Part shown: piece by piece, positions 1 to 13,925 of the stretch
Layout: each line of letters starts with the position of its first letter
Numbering within the stretch: the stretch's first letter is position 1
Notes under the pieces: model-generated
What the model was told of the DNA's origin: nothing
Seen by the model: only the letters and a program-made list of their open reading frames with translations
The model's database searches: none
Source: Augochlora pura
Lineage: Eukaryota; Arthropoda; Insecta; Hymenoptera; Halictidae
Assembly (NCBI RefSeq): GCF_028453695.1
Contig: NC_135779.1
Span: 12,908,831 to 12,972,830, forward strand
DNA: 64,000 nt
Reading direction: 5' to 3'
Position numbers and translations under genes: made by a program

Positions 1-2014
1 AACGCGTCGTATTTCATTTCGGATTACAATGGTTAAGAGAACTAAAATGAGAAACGCAGACACCGTTTCGTAGTTCAGGCCCGGCGCATAAATCTTTTCG
101 AAGAAACTCAACTGCGTGTTCGTACGTTCCAAAAAGCCGTGGGGCTGCGAACAACCAGTCAGCGAGCATTTTATGTTTCTTTCCGACAATAATTTCATAA
201 AGTGTACCGACCACGAAGTCGACAGAGCGGAACCGTTCCAAAATTATACGGACACACGTCACGGACTCTGCTCTTAATTTTTCTGACGTATATGTTTATG
301 AAGCTGAATCATATTTCGTCTTCTCATGGACCACAAAGGAGATGCGCGCTGAATTAAATGCGCGGAATGTAAACACTTGTGTCTTCTGCAGCTCGACATT
401 TATACAAATTCGACCTCTAAATTCCTGGTTTCTTATGAATTTAAAATTTGAATCACTAAAATGTCTTTATTGAAAAAGATATCCAAACCGTTCGCAACAC
501 TACGGTGCATTTACCAAGCCAAAAAAAGAAGTTCCAAAACCAGTAGTAGGACATGAAAACAACAGAGTGAATATACAACATAGTCATGAAGCGTTTGAGC
601 ATCTTCTTCAATAAAGACATTTTTTAAAAATATCTCGAGATCTAATAATTTTTTTGCCATGGTACCCTAATCATTTTTTACGTAGAATGAACAGAGGAAT
701 CGATCTGTGTAAAAAAATGCATTTCTAATTGAAGAAATGGTGTAATTGTTAATTGCACATACACTGCTGCGTCTAAACAAAATTTTTAAGGCCTACAGAT
801 ATAGTGCTCTTCGAACCATTTATCTAGTCCACAATTGCGTGGACCACTCTGTATAATGAATATGTGTATTATAATACAGTAATAGAAATTACAGAAAGAA
901 AATAGGAAGAAAATATAAAGATTTGCGTTACAAATAAAAACAGCAAGATCATTTATATTTCTTTAAAAATTGTAATCATCGTTAAGAAAATGAACAATTT
1001 GGTGTTCCAGTGTTTACGGAGTAGTTTACATACGTACTTGAGTAAGCGGCTACAAATCATTAAGAAGGGCAGATTGTTCGCTTTATCGATCACTATAGCA
1101 AACAAACTTTATGATCTAGAGCACCGAATCCCCCTCGTGTATGATCTGTATTGCACGTAATCTGTCGCTATAGCAACAATGGCACGATTCGGAGGCGTTG
1201 ATCTAGTTCTCTGTGAGAAGTTATTTAACGGAGCAACTTTCGGCCATAAATTTGACTACAACTTTTGGTTTCTTGGTCGGAATGTAACCGTCGGCCTCGA
1301 AGTTTCGATGGCAACTATTGGTTTCTTGGTTTAATCGCAACCAACTGTGATGTGAATAATTGTTCCCCGCGAAACTTAGCTCGGAAATTATCCTGCTTGG
1401 GATCGATCCGTTGGTAGTGAGAAATTAGGGATTTTGCTGCGTGACAAGCTGTATCGGTTAATGCAATTAAAAATATACAAAGATATAATAGCTGATAAAC
1501 ATGATATGCTACATATTCATCTGAAACATTTTTCGTTACAATTTAATATAATGATTTGTACATTGTGTCGTTTGTCTACTTGTGATATTATTTTAAGACG
1601 ATTTTAAATACTCATGTATAAATATTGAATAGATTGCATGTGAGTATGACTTCACTATAAATGATACAGTGTAATTGACTCCGTTCTTTTGATGCGTAAT
1701 AATGAATAGACGTTCTTGAATCTCGCTGCAATTTTTCAAGTAAGTATCAATATCTTACAAGAAAGTAATAAGTGAAAAAAAGTAATAAATGAAAAATTCG
1801 ATTTACATGTCGCATATATTTCTTAAGCGTCTAGTTATACAATAGTAGTTCATTTAGATCCGTTACAGAATTTATAATGTTCCAACTTTAAGTTATAATT
1901 ATGTCATCGGGATAAGATTACGGTGCCTGTGTAAATATTAATAATGACAATATCAATACCAAAAGATAATAAAACTGAGGCTTACCAATAATCACAAGAC
2001 CTTTATAAGAAAAG
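1..2014. other. AT-rich non-coding stretch
   Basis: No recognisable gene, RNA or repeat was seen here. The only frame worth mentioning is an 82-codon minus-strand frame at 14-262, but it opens with GTG rather than ATG, matches no family I know and sits at the window edge. It is not called as a gene. Confidence 0.5.
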
Positions 2015-2730
2015 AGATAGTAATAGGTAAGTAGATTGAGTAACAGAAACAGTGGAATAAATAGAAGAACAAGTAATAGGGAAATAGAATGAGTAATAGG
2101 AAAAATGAAATACATAATAAAACAGGAAAGTAGAATAAGTAAAAAAAGCGGAATGAATAATAATACCAGTAGCAATAAAATGGAATAGACGAATTAAAAA
2201 ATGGAATAAATAGTAGAACAAGTAACAGGAAAGTAGAATGAGTAATAGAAAAACTGGAATAAATACTAGAACAAGTAATATGGAAGTAGAATGAGTAACA
2301 GAAATGGCGGAACAAATAGTGGAACATAACAGGAAAAATAGAATGAATACTAGAATAACTAAGAAGGAAAGTAAAATGAATAGTAGAATGAATGACAGAA
2401 CACAGTGCATAGCAGAATAAATAATAGAAACAGTAGAACGAGTAGCCGAGCAAGTATGAAAAATGTAGAACGAATAGAATAAGTAACCGAAAACTGGAAT
2501 AACTAGTAGAACGTAATAGAAACAATAGAATGGATAGCAATGTGACTACCAGAAAAAGTAGGAAAAATAGAAGAAATAGTAAAGTGACAGCCGAAAAGTG
2601 TAGAAAACGTAAGTGGATCGGTAACAGAAAAATAGAGCGAATAGAACGAGAAACAGAAAATGTAAATAAAAAGAATGGTAGAAGCATTAACAGAAATGGT
2701 AGAAAGGGATCTACAAAGAGATTCTAAAAT
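2015..2730. repeat. Degenerate purine-rich tandem repeat array
   Basis: The + strand is a long run of imperfect repeats built from short modules such as AATAGAATGAGTAACAGAAA and GGAAAGTAGAATGAGTAATA, with variable spacing and drift. The strand is almost free of C. That composition opens long low-complexity frames on both strands (for example a 231-codon minus-strand frame rich in Phe, Leu, Ser and Tyr). These are by-products of the repeat, not genes. The unit is best seen as a decayed minisatellite of about 17-30 bp. Confidence 0.75.
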
Positions 2731-5700
2731 AAATAAAACAGAATAAAGGCGAACATTTCCATATTTCGAATTCGATTCTTTTATGGTGACTTAGATTCCA
2801 CCCTCTTCCACAGAGACGCAAATTCGATTTTACGAACCGCTGCACAAAGGGAAATCCATCCATTAATATCTAAAAAAAATTTCCCTTCATGAATAACCCG
2901 CCGCCGGTTTTTGCGAATAATTTATGGGCAATATTATGGGGCGGAATATTAAATGTATTCCATTCGTGTCTGTGAAAAAAGTTTTGCGGAACACTTTCGC
3001 GAGCTTTCGTTCCGCATAAATAACGTCGAAAAGTAAACGAAGTACGTGTCACGGTCTTTTGCATTCGATCGACACCTTTTGAAAGTTAATGATCAGCCGC
3101 GTTCCCGATTCCCCTGCATTGTCACACCAGGCTAAGGGACTACTCCCTCTGCTTGACAGTTTTGTCTCATTTCAGACAGCACCGCGGAATAGCAAAACCT
3201 GCATCGCCAATCAATTGCATCCGTCCACTGTGTAAAGGGTGTCTCGAAATAAATGATTCACGGTTTTTCCCTTGCACGAGTCTGAAAAACGGCGATTCGT
3301 ATCGCTGCATGTAAGTCTATAAATCAGAGAATATTATATCACAAGAAAACCATAATCTCCAGTATTAATTCGTTATTGACTACGAGGTAGTCAAATTTAA
3401 GGTAAATTATGATTTTTTTCATAATGTGGGTGTAACGCATTTATTGTGGAATTATTTTTATTAGTGGTTCAACTAGCATAATTGAATAATGTTAGGCCAT
3501 CGGGATTGTTATTTATGTGTGGCAAAATTCTGCGCGTGAAATTGAGTCAGAGATTTACTTTCACATTTTAATTTTATATCTTATATCATTAATGAAAATG
3601 TTACTGTCATAATTTCTGGCAAAAATTAGTAGATGTAATTTAAAACATTATGGAGCCTAATAGAATTTGAGAGTGACAACGTATTAAATTATTCTGTTTC
3701 TTGAAATCGATGGAAACAATTTTTATTTTGCATTGAGATTTGCAGTCTATCCGTAACTACTGGTAATAACTTTTATTTTCATTTTAAAATAATATAATCA
3801 TTCATGTCAATTAGAGACTAGTGTAAATACTTCAGGATTTTGTTAGAATTTTTCAAAACTCAAAATAATAAGTAACAGTAATACCTTATTTCCTAACTTC
3901 TTTCACAAATACGCACATTGGAACTAATTTATTAAATTGACTAACTAAAGTTACGAATGCTTATTTATTACAAAATAAGTCTTCAAACAGAATAAAAATT
4001 GTCCACATTAATTGCAACAAACATCAGTCGAGTACAAATTTATTTTCGTGTTTAATATCTTTAGTAAATTGGTAATACTGTGATGAATTTTCTTGTTTAT
4101 TGTTTTAAATTTTACGTGCCGTTTTTTCTCGTAAATACATAAAATCTGTTTTATGAGCAGTTACATTTCAGAATTTACTCGTATATAAAATCATATTCGA
4201 TCGTGCACTTGTTAATATTACTAAAAAGCGCGTCGTCTGAATCGTAGGCTTTTATAATTTGATTAGAGACCGTTCAAAAAATTCGTAAATGTAAAAAGTT
4301 TAAGCGAAATGCTGTTTTTTTTAAAAAAAAAAAAAAAAGAGTCGTCCGCGGTACCAGAAATATATTTCCGTTAACTATTACGCGAATAAAAACAGGCAAA
4401 TTGCGATTTGAAAGGATTGGCTGGTATTTGACGTCACCAGTTTTTAAATTTCCAACTTTTCATAAAGCCGCAGTCATTTTAATTGAAACATATGATACTG
4501 GCTTTTCAAATCGTTCTGTTTTATATTCCACATGGACTGCGAGACATAGAATAAATATTTACTCATAAACACTGGACAAATCAGTTGAAAATCGTTATTT
4601 AAAATATCCTGAAAATTTATTTATTAATATTAAGTACATATTCTTACTATATCATATTACTAATTGTGAAATTAAATTTTGAGCTTGCAATTTTGCATTG
4701 AAAATGACTGATGATTGTAAGAAATGTGAAACAAGTCAATCGTGGCGAAAAGTGACGAAGACCAGGTCAAGCTTTTGCCTATGTCGAAAGTTTGTACGGC
4801 GTTCAATTTTCGCGTCCATCACCAAACATCGAAGCGTTGTCCACCACCTCTCTCTCCAACAGCGTTTTCAGAGCGCAATAAAAGTAGAAGCCGTGTGTAC
4901 CCCAAGTACCCAAAACATTGTGATAGCTGACCGATTGTAAAAGCTATCTCTCTCTCTGACATCGGCCACTTACTGTACAACTTTTTGCCATGTCCGTCAC
5001 TCGTGAATAAATATAGGAAAACTAATATTTACGAAACTTGTCGCCCAAACCAGATAGTGAAACCTAGCTATCTGCACTTTAGAGTGGCTGGAATATAGTC
5101 ATCGATTCGTGGATATACATATGGATATACATGTATAATATATGGAATTCGTGAATATAGGGTAGATATCCCAATCCTTGTGCCTTCGGATTAAAGATGT
5201 ATAAAAAAAGTTAAGTTTTATATATAAATCGAGGATCTATTTTTCTATTATGTTTACCTATTAACATATAATTTTCGTGGAGGGGTATATTTTACATATG
5301 TTAAAATGTAGTCAACTTTTTTCTATTGATACTACATTAGTTCTGACGAATTTAAGTTACCTAAGAAACGCTTCCTGAAGATTTTCGAATAAATTAATTA
5401 TTAATGCGATTTACGTCACATATTATACCATAAGCGAGTTTCATTTAGTATTAACAGCGATGTAAAAAACTATAATCACGAATATTTTTAGATTTCAAAA
5501 CTTGTCTGTATTTAACTCTTAGTTTAGTCTATTAAACCATGTAATCGAACCTAACCTCATTTTCGTTTAAAACAATGTAATGAGATAATAAGCATAATTT
5601 TAAATGTTCATTTACTTTTTTCAGGTTGATCTAGTTTTTAAGTATGAAATAACGTTTAAATTCAATAATGAATTCTGCACCTACACACGTCCAGGCAGCA

Positions 5701-6325
5701 ACTTGATTCATTAGCGAGGGTCGATATAGAAATTTTCTTTACTCTGATTGGCTGACGATTCGCTGCTGAGACATTTTCCACTGCAGATTGGATACAGAAG
5801 TACAGGGCATGAAAATATGGACAGACACGAGAATATGAATACAAATCCTAGAAAGGCATAAAATTATGGCCAGAAACACCTTTCCTTACTTCATTAATGA
5901 CATTATTAAATTACTAATTTTTATCATGCAAAAAATATGTTTAAAATCAGAGATGGCTGAAAAATCAAGATATAGTTATAGTGTATTAAATGAAATTTCT
6001 AGTATTTAAACAATAAGCGCGATAATTGGGGCATCTACCCTGCTTTCGAATTGTTATTATCAGACGGCAAACATGTAAAAGAAGGAAGTCCTTAAAATAC
6101 CACAAAAATTATTTCAAAATACTGAATGAAATACAGAATACTGAATGAATACTAGACGAGAATTAATATTGAATAAAATAAATCGTGTTAAGATGTTGAT
6201 TACGATGTTAATTGTATTGATAAAATACACGAAGATTACGAAGAAACCAGATAGTGATTATTTATTGCTCGATGCGTTAGTTGACGTGCCGATTATCACA
6301 TCTAAAAATCATTACTATTACATTT
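2731..6325. other. AT-rich non-coding stretch
   Basis: No gene is supported. Small landmarks are an A-run near 4321-4339 and a hairpin at about 4922-4948 with arms GATAGCT and AGCTATC. AATAAA-type polyadenylation motifs occur near 4879 and 5007. The 4700-5090 part has the look of a worn LTR or 3' UTR, but I found no paired ends or target duplication, so it is not called. Confidence 0.45.
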
Positions 6326-6329
6326 TTAA

Positions 6330-6469
6330 CCAGTTAACTGTGGCGGTCTTATATTACAATTTAAATATTAAATTGTAACAATATTTTACGCATGACGGAT
6401 GTAATCGTCATGACGCAAAATTCTGCCACATCTCGATGACGGATATAGTCGTCAAACACACTTAACTGG
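6330..6469. mobile_element. TTAA-flanked MITE (piggyBac-like), 140 bp
   Basis: TTAA lies at 6326-6329 and again at 6470-6473. The inner ends are CCAGTTAACTGTGG and, read inward from the right, CCAGTTAAGTGTGT, so about 12 of the first 14 bases agree. Inside are two copies of an 18-bp hairpin: TGACGGATGTAATCGTCA at 6393-6410 and TGACGGATATAGTCGTCA at 6437-6454. The second ends 15 bp from the right terminus. A third hairpin with 11-bp arms lies at 6354-6378. There is no coding capacity. TTAA target duplication is typical of the piggyBac superfamily; family membership is inferred. Confidence 0.75.
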
Positions 6470-6581
6470 TTAAGAAGAATAAGTGTAAATATGAAGTTTT
6501 ATTATTCTCACTCGAGGGTTCCGGAGCAGAGCTATTTAAAATTTATCTTCACTGTCTCCGTGGCGGTGTCCTCGTGTTTAA

Positions 6582-6814
6582 CCTTTTAGGTATGGCAGGA
6601 TTTTGCGCAAATAAAGCTTTTCGTAACTAAATTACGATTTTCTCTTAATATATATTTTTTTTATTTATGTAGTACTAATAACATATATTCTTTTCTTAAT
6701 ATATTTATATACACACTTTCACTTTAATTGTTTGCTTTAATAAATAATAAAACAATTGAGTAAAGCACGAGCCATTCGCGAAAGCCACTATAGTGGCGCG
6801 TAGTATCTAAAAGG
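6582..6814. mobile_element. TTAA-flanked MITE (piggyBac-like), 233 bp
   Basis: TTAA occurs at 6578-6581 and 6815-6818. The ends are CCTTTTAGGTA and, read inward from the right, CCTTTTAGATA. A perfect 14-bp palindrome, GCCACTATAGTGGC, sits at 6784-6797, 17 bp from the right end. A 10-bp palindrome, TTTGCGCAAA, sits at 6602-6611, 20 bp from the left end. It has no ORF. The end sequence differs from the element only about 110 bp upstream, so the two are separate families. Confidence 0.7.
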
Positions 6815-7079
6815 TTAAAGGTAAAGTTTAAATAGATCCGCTCCGAAGTCCTCAATTACAAAGAATAAAAGCATATACATATATTTGTTTATATTTAGAG
6901 AATGATTAAAAACATGATTACTGTATAAAATAACCTCGAGCGCAAAGAGTCAAAACAGTCATCTCTAATGCGAGCTTTTAAACGAGTTGATACGATATTA
7001 CCCCCGATGTAAAGCTCGATTGACTGTCATATTTTCGAAACAATTGACATCCGTGTCAAGAGGTTCGATTTGTCTCGAA

Positions 7080-7740
7080 CTCGAGCCGCGCAGTTCAACG
7101 AACGCGACGCGACGGGACCAAGAAACAAGTTGGTCGTTGGTATGTACTTCTAGAAAGTTAATATTTTCCGAACTGTCGTCGACGCTCGATAGTAATACCT
7201 AAGAGGGTGCTGCGCGAATACGAGTAGACCGGTTCCCCTCTTCCCCTTTGTTTCACCTTCACCTCTTCCGCCGCCCACACTTCCGTCCTCGGTTTCCGCG
7301 TTAGGGAAGCGTAATACCTCATCCCCTTTACGTTACTGCGGCGAACCCACGGGATTTTGGTGTTGTATATGAGGCTTAGGGGAGTCTCCTTCAACGGCGG
7401 TTCCACGTGCGTGCTGCTCGGGGAACATCATTTAAGCGGTTGCATCCGTGCTCGCAGATGAAACTTCCCCTATCCTCTTCCTCGTCTTTAAGTTCGCCGC
7501 ATTTTACTATAGACTATAGACGAAACGCGATCTAATAAGTCGAGATAGACCGAGAACTCGTGCGCGGCACATCCGAATTTATGCGGGTGCCGTTGTCCCC
7601 CGCGGTTCTCTCGCCCCCATACTCGAGATCGTCGGGTTTAAATCTTTCCCCGGTTCCGCTTGTTTGCTCGCGTTTTAAGCCGTTAATGCAGGTCTTCCAG
7701 TAAACAACGGCGCGCTGTAAATAGATCCCCCGCATTTTTC
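7080..7740. other. GC-rich, CpG-rich island
   Basis: Composition changes sharply from the AT-rich surroundings, with many CG dinucleotides and overlapping frames on both strands (for example 7158-7406 and 7532-7735, minus). No protein family is recognisable and no splice-bounded ORF stands out. Such islands near insect genes can be promoters, first exons or conserved enhancers; which applies here is unknown. Confidence 0.35.
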
Positions 7741-10700
7741 TTGTTAACGAACGTCTCGCGGAGATCTGTAAACGTCAAAGTTGTTTTCTCGTGTTTGTGC
7801 TTGATTTTCAGCCGAGTTCACAGGGTTTTCGTCGTTGCGCGCAGTGGTAAATTAAAAATTAGAAGATTACGGACAATGTGATTCTATGTAATAGATTAAT
7901 ATTATTTTTGTTTGCTGAGAAAATGAATTTTTCTGGTTTACTGCGTACATTGTTTTCGATTTCATCTTCTGTGTTACTGTTACTTAGAAAACAAAGATTT
8001 TATCTTCGTTTTACGAATATTACGGATTTTACGTTTGAATAAAAGTTTTCCTGTAATTAATTTCCTGTAATTAGTTTTCTTGTAAAATTTAATAATTAAA
8101 AGTTAAATAATTTTGAAAAGTATCAATCTTTTAAGTTTCTTTATAGATTATTTTAGGCACATGTCTTATCCCGTCATCGAACTGTTAACTTTCGTAAATT
8201 TTAGTAGTTTCGTTGTAATTTTAAAATACAAACACAGTCTCCAGAGATGATATAAATTGGAACGTCTCGGAAAATACTGCAGAATTTTGTTATGATTGAA
8301 TCCACCATGGACTCGAAGATTGAATCTTTCCCTTTACAACGACCCTTCAAATCTTCATATACGATTCTTTCTCGGTCGTTTTATTCCGTTTGGGATGAAA
8401 AGCAAATTTACAACTTTACAATAATGTACCGTACGTCGCGAAGGTTTTGCACGAACATACCTCATTTCTATTCCACGAAACAGTAAAAAAACGACGTACG
8501 TGACATTCTAGGAGACCATAGTGTAGAAGAAGCTTCAATTTTTCAATTCGTAGCAAACTCGATCAGAGAAACAATTCCCCATTGTATTTAAAAATGTTTT
8601 AATCCGTATAATTTTCGAGGGAAATCATCTTTTCAGTTCTTTATCCGCTGCATCGCACGGAAATATTTTAATTGAGGGTGAACAATGGTGTGCCAATGAT
8701 TCACAGAATTTTGTTATTATTTTAGCAGATAAATCTTGTTACGGTAAAAGTGAATATCATCTAATAATTCAGCATTAGCAAATCTCGCGATGCAATATTC
8801 AATTTTCCCCTCTTCTTGTTCCTGGTCGCAAAATTTGCATACAACGTGCTGTCGCGACGAAAATCCAGAAAGCCGCATCACATATTTGCAGCATCTGGTG
8901 TAGCCACGTGTTTTAATTTTCATTGACTCACGCAACTGTCATTTCGTCATCGCGCATTGCTAATGTTTTAATGAAATGGAATGGTACCTTATGAAAAATG
9001 GTTTCGTTTATGTAGAATTCGAAATCGTTGCTTCTTGTTTAGTAACTGCAATTCGAACTAGTTCAATTTCAATAGACTCATCTTCAAGATACAAAAACAA
9101 ACGAAATAATAAATAGAGATTAGTATTCAATTTCCGATGAATTATGAACCTTTTTTCTAACATGCAAAGTAATTTCATTCGTCGGAATCTCATTTTATAC
9201 ATAATAGTATTTTCGCTACTTAATATAAGTGATATATGAGTGATATATACTTTGATAAATTTTTAATGTAAAAATAAACGTGCCCGTCGACGTGGTGTTA
9301 CGCATACTGAATAAGAGTGAGCTATTTTCCTCTATGTTAAACGACAGAAAGAACAAATTGGATTTTGTGGGAAGATTTTTCAAATAATTTGCATGTATGC
9401 TTGAAATAATTTATATTTTTGAAACAAGTAGAAATTTACCTCTCACTTTGTTTCATTCTAAATATTGTGTATGTATTAAAGGGAATTTAGAATAAAATTG
9501 AAGATGAAATTTAATTATAAATAAATAACTCCTCTAGACTATTTCCATAGATATAGATGTATAGATAATATCTATTTCATAGATATAAGAAAATATCGTA
9601 ATATACTAGAAATGATTGAAGCCGTGATTTAAAATACATACGTATACATATTTGTAAGACCGTGAGATGCATCGTTGTATATTAATGATTACGTATACAG
9701 ATTCGTTGCTTAATAACTTTGGTATTAATAATTTCGACAGGTTCTAAGAGCGAATAAAACTCGTATTTCCAAGAAGACATTTAAGGTTTCACCACATTTA
9801 CGACTGAAAATTTTCAGAAATTTCTATCATATAAAAATAGCGATTTATTCATCAGACATAATTTGATGCGAAGGCTGTGACCATAAATTATCATAGGAAA
9901 GAAAGTTTTACAGTACATGCTACGAAGCTTCCTAACTTATTAATAACAACGTACGATCAAAAGTTTTATGATAAACTTTGGATTACTTACTGGCAACTAG
10001 AAGTAATTTAATCAATGTTGCCATGAAGAAGGAACTTTTTCTTCGCGAACATTATACTGTGTTAGTGTTATCGATAACAGACGACGGCTTATTCCAAAAT
10101 AAATATAATCGTAAACGATAACGCCAAAAGGCAAATCTCCTTGATATTAATTCTCAAAAACAAATTCATAATTTTGTAATTATGCAAAATTAAGTCTCGT
10201 ACAGTTGTGCATAAATGAACTGAATTAATATATTTTAAAGAGTATCTTTTATTACATTGGTAACAAATATATTACCTAATGAAATTAACATATTTCAAAC
10301 AGTATTTTTTATTATAGTATTAATAAATTCACTAATTAATAAATAAATAAAAATTACCATATTCCACGCAGTATTTTTTATTTTCATTCAAATGGTTTTT
10401 AAATTTGTTTTTTCAAAGGCAATCATTTCGCACGTATAATTCAATGAATGCCTACTCGCAGAAAATGGCAGCTTCATGTATGTCGTTTCATAGAGGAAAT
10501 TAATTTAATTTCTTAATTTCTACTTGTAGCACAGATTTTTATATTTCCACGTAATTAATATTTAATTCTTCAAAGACACTTGTGTTGTCCAATTCAATCA
10601 ACGCAGTCCAAAAATAATGAAACGGTAATCTTGAATTTATCGTTTGATATGGCAGAATAAATGCGAACAAAGAAACGATTCGTGGACAGAAGAAGCGTCC

Positions 10701-11459
10701 TTAATAACATTCTTATTTAACATATTTATTACTATAATGTAGACAGAGTACTTCTATTTTAATTTAAACAATGTTTATATCCAATTAGCCGAAATCACTC
10801 GTTCAATTTTTACGATTCAATGAATACGAGAAATCATAGAATTCCGTGTCTGAAAATGGTCGTTTTTATCAGAAGGAGATTGTATGCAATCGATAACTCG
10901 AAACATGCAAAGAAAACTGTACCTTGCAGTGATTCGAGTCGCCAGTACGAGCAAACCGAATCACGCAGGGAGCGTGTGCGACAGTCTTGAAACACAGTTG
11001 AATAAACTACAACTATTGAAAGTAAAATGAATAATTTAAATAAACAATCACTGGTTTGTTTTTCCAAAATCTAAATATGTTTCACCCGTAGAATTAACAT
11101 TCTAATATCTTACCCAAAACGATTTAGTTCGCTTTACATAAGTTTTTCAGAAAATTTCAAGAACTTGGTATGAAAAAATTGGATCACTTTTTATAGCATT
11201 TTATATGTTTAATTTTAACAAGCAAATGATTGATTGAATCTAAATAAATACATTTAATACGTCTCGTTCGATAAATATGCTTGAGAATGAACTGAAGGCA
11301 CAGTAATTGACTAACCCGCAGTGACTGGCCACTGACCCTTCTACTCGTATTTCGACAGTTTGCCCCGACTATGATACACGGTGTAAACCAAATCGGACAA
11401 AATATTTACGTAAGCGGAACAACGATCGGTCACGACAAACCGGAGTTGAAATATTTCGA

Positions 11460-11880
11460 ACGGGATATTTTCATTTAACGTCGGCAAATGTTCTCGCAGA
11501 CTTTGAAACGATTTCACCGCGGGTCCGGGCCGGCTCGAGCCGGGCGGTATTTAATTCGACCCGGAGCTTTGTGAGCCCCATCGATCGCAAAATTTCCATG
11601 CAAACGGAAAGGAACGAGCACGATAGTTTAAACGGCCGGCTCAAATGCAAATGCATTTTTGCCCGATCGGACTGGCTAAGCGGAAGTGTCTTCGCGCGGA
11701 CCGCAATTTTCAGCAGCCAAAGCGTGAACGAGTCGCGGAGCGGTTTCATCGGTACACCTGAAATTATGATCGGCCGGCCGGATCGATTTATGAACCAGCG
11801 TGGGATCAAATCCGGCCTGCATCCGCCTGTATCATAGTCATTTGCCACGACTGCGGATTTTCGTGCGGAACTATGTTCTC
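11460..11880. other. GC-rich, CpG-rich island
   Basis: This is a GC-rich block with mutually overlapping frames on the two strands (11471-11902 minus, 143 codons; 11571-11837 plus). Both translations look like composition artefacts, rich in Arg and Ser with no motif. A regulatory or conserved non-coding role is possible but not shown. Confidence 0.3.
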
Positions 11881-13219
11881 CGGATATACAGTGACTATGC
11901 AAGTGTTCGAATGCTCTTTCAAGCGGAATATCGTTTTGAAAAGTTGGTCAAACGACATGACTTTTTATGGGGTACTGGAGCACCTACTTTACTAGACAGA
12001 TTTTTCTGCAAAATAAAAATATAAAAGAAATAGGTGATTAGATCATTTCTTTATGAACTCTAACTGATTGAAAATATCATCTGTCCATCGTCTTGAACTG
12101 TTCCATAAAATCCGCTGTCTAACGATCACTCCTAAATCAGTGTCCGAAAGTTTCATCGATCTTCTCGCGAACACGCTTCGAGTTGGCGCATCTCAACTGA
12201 TAAAGCGCCTTTGAGTGCAACGGGCTGAACCGCAAATGGCGGAAACTTTTCGTTTCGAGATTATGAGGAGATGTCGTGGAACGTTACTAGAAATCGCGAC
12301 GAATCTGCAGTCTGATTAGATATCAGCGAGCGGTCTCGGATGATACTATTTCATCTGATTGCAAACTATGGTGCAGCGATATTGAAGAGCCTCGGTTCGT
12401 TCATTTTCATCAAAGAAAAAGTGATTCTTTGTGACTGATCAACAATACGGCCGAACTGTGCCGCATGCATAGTTAATCCGGCCATAAAAGTTCTTTATTG
12501 CTGCAGTTAGTGTCGCAAGAATTTTTCATAACATGTTTATATCACCCGCGATATATTAAAATTCTTCGTGAAGAAAATAAATTTCTGCTTAATATGCAGC
12601 TAAGGGAGTTTGTTTTTAAAACAATTATCATGTATTCGTAACACAATATAAACGAGATGATTTATAATTAATGAGATTGCAATTGTCGCACTATCATTTC
12701 TGTATTACTTATTCAAAGAATATCTAGCTGTTTAAGAAACTTTTTATTGGGTGTGCATACGTCATATTCTTCACCAACGTGTTGTATATTTTGGACTAAT
12801 CTGTGAACATTCTGATCACATGATGCATTTAATACGTTCGCCACTGTTGATGTGAATTCACGTCATTTTAAATTCTGTTCCAGCAAGTGTAGCAAGTATA
12901 CAAATTATAAAAATCTTTTTATTTTAAACAACGCGTAATTGAAATATTGATATTTCGAAACAAATTTTATCATTTTTATCTTCGTTGCAAACAGCTTCAG
13001 AATTTCATTATTTTCAAAATTTGCTGGTTGCAAATATATTAATATTTCTCACTTTATTTACCATTTCATGCAGTTTGATTAATTTAAGTTGAAAAATGAG
13101 GTTGTATTACGAAAAGATAGTCAGAATTGTATGTTTTAAAAAATGATAATTAATCACGGTTATCATACTTTTCCTGAGAAAATTAGGCTTTCAATTCGTC
13201 TGTGCAATATAAAAATATA

Positions 13220-13425
13220 GTGCTACATGTCCCTGAATAATATTAAATATATTCTATTATAAATAATATATGGTGCGTCATAGTTCTCTAAAACTCCGCA
13301 AACATTTTGTTACTAATTGTGCTAAATATCATTGTACAATAGTGGATATATTTCATTACAAATAATAAATAGTGTTATATGTCATTGTATAATGTTGCAT
13401 ATATTTTATTAATGATTTACAATAT
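13220..13425. repeat. Diverged 53-bp direct repeat, three units
   Basis: Units start at about 13220, 13319 and 13372 with GTGCTACATGTC, GTGCTAAATATC and GTGTTATATGTC. Each continues through a similar AT-rich body (attgtacaat..., ...aaataataaa). Units two and three are adjacent at a 53-bp step. Unit one is separated from them by about 45 unrelated bases. Confidence 0.55.
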
Positions 13426-13925
13426 GGTCGGACACTTAGAAATGGTAAGGTATCGTGTCCCGCTCGCATGCAACCATTAAATAATTCGCGTCCCAAGCAG
13501 AGAAGTATGTTCGCCCCTTGCTATTTACAAAACTGTTGCAGGAAAAATCATGTATTTATCAACGATCGTAAATAGCTGCTGTGACGGAAGTCTGTTAAAA
13601 GTATCGAAGCTCCCAGCGCAGCGAGAGCAAAAGGAAGGGAACGGGGGGTGGAGGGAGGTTTATCTTCTGAAACATGCACGACGAAATGTGTGCTGCAGGA
13701 TATTTATGGATTGTCGAAATCGTATTCTTCGCTAGGATTTGCTTTGATTTATCCCACTTTGGGTATAAGTTGCCCCCTTTGGAGTTCATAAATGTTATAG
13801 AAATTGTCAACGTTGTGTTTGTTGCGACGGAATCATTGCGAAAAGAGCTTCGAAATGCTATTCGAGCTGTGCTCAAAATAGGATAACTATTTTCTCTTTC
13901 CTTTGATTCATTCGTTTTATTACGA

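Noticed and set aside
14..262. 82-codon minus-strand frame at the window edge
   Set aside because: Starts with GTG, no family recognised, no splice signals or neighbours to support it.
1992..2687. 231-codon minus-strand frame rich in Phe, Leu, Ser and Tyr
   Set aside because: It is the complement of a purine-rich tandem repeat, and parallel frames are open for the same reason.
4700..5090. Possible worn LTR with poly-A motifs
   Set aside because: No TG...CA boundaries with a matching duplication could be found.
5545..5560. CCTAACCT, similar to the insect telomere repeat
   Set aside because: Only about one and a half units; expected by chance.
11471..11902. 143-codon minus-strand frame
   Set aside because: GC-rich island with a competing frame on the other strand; no motif or family.
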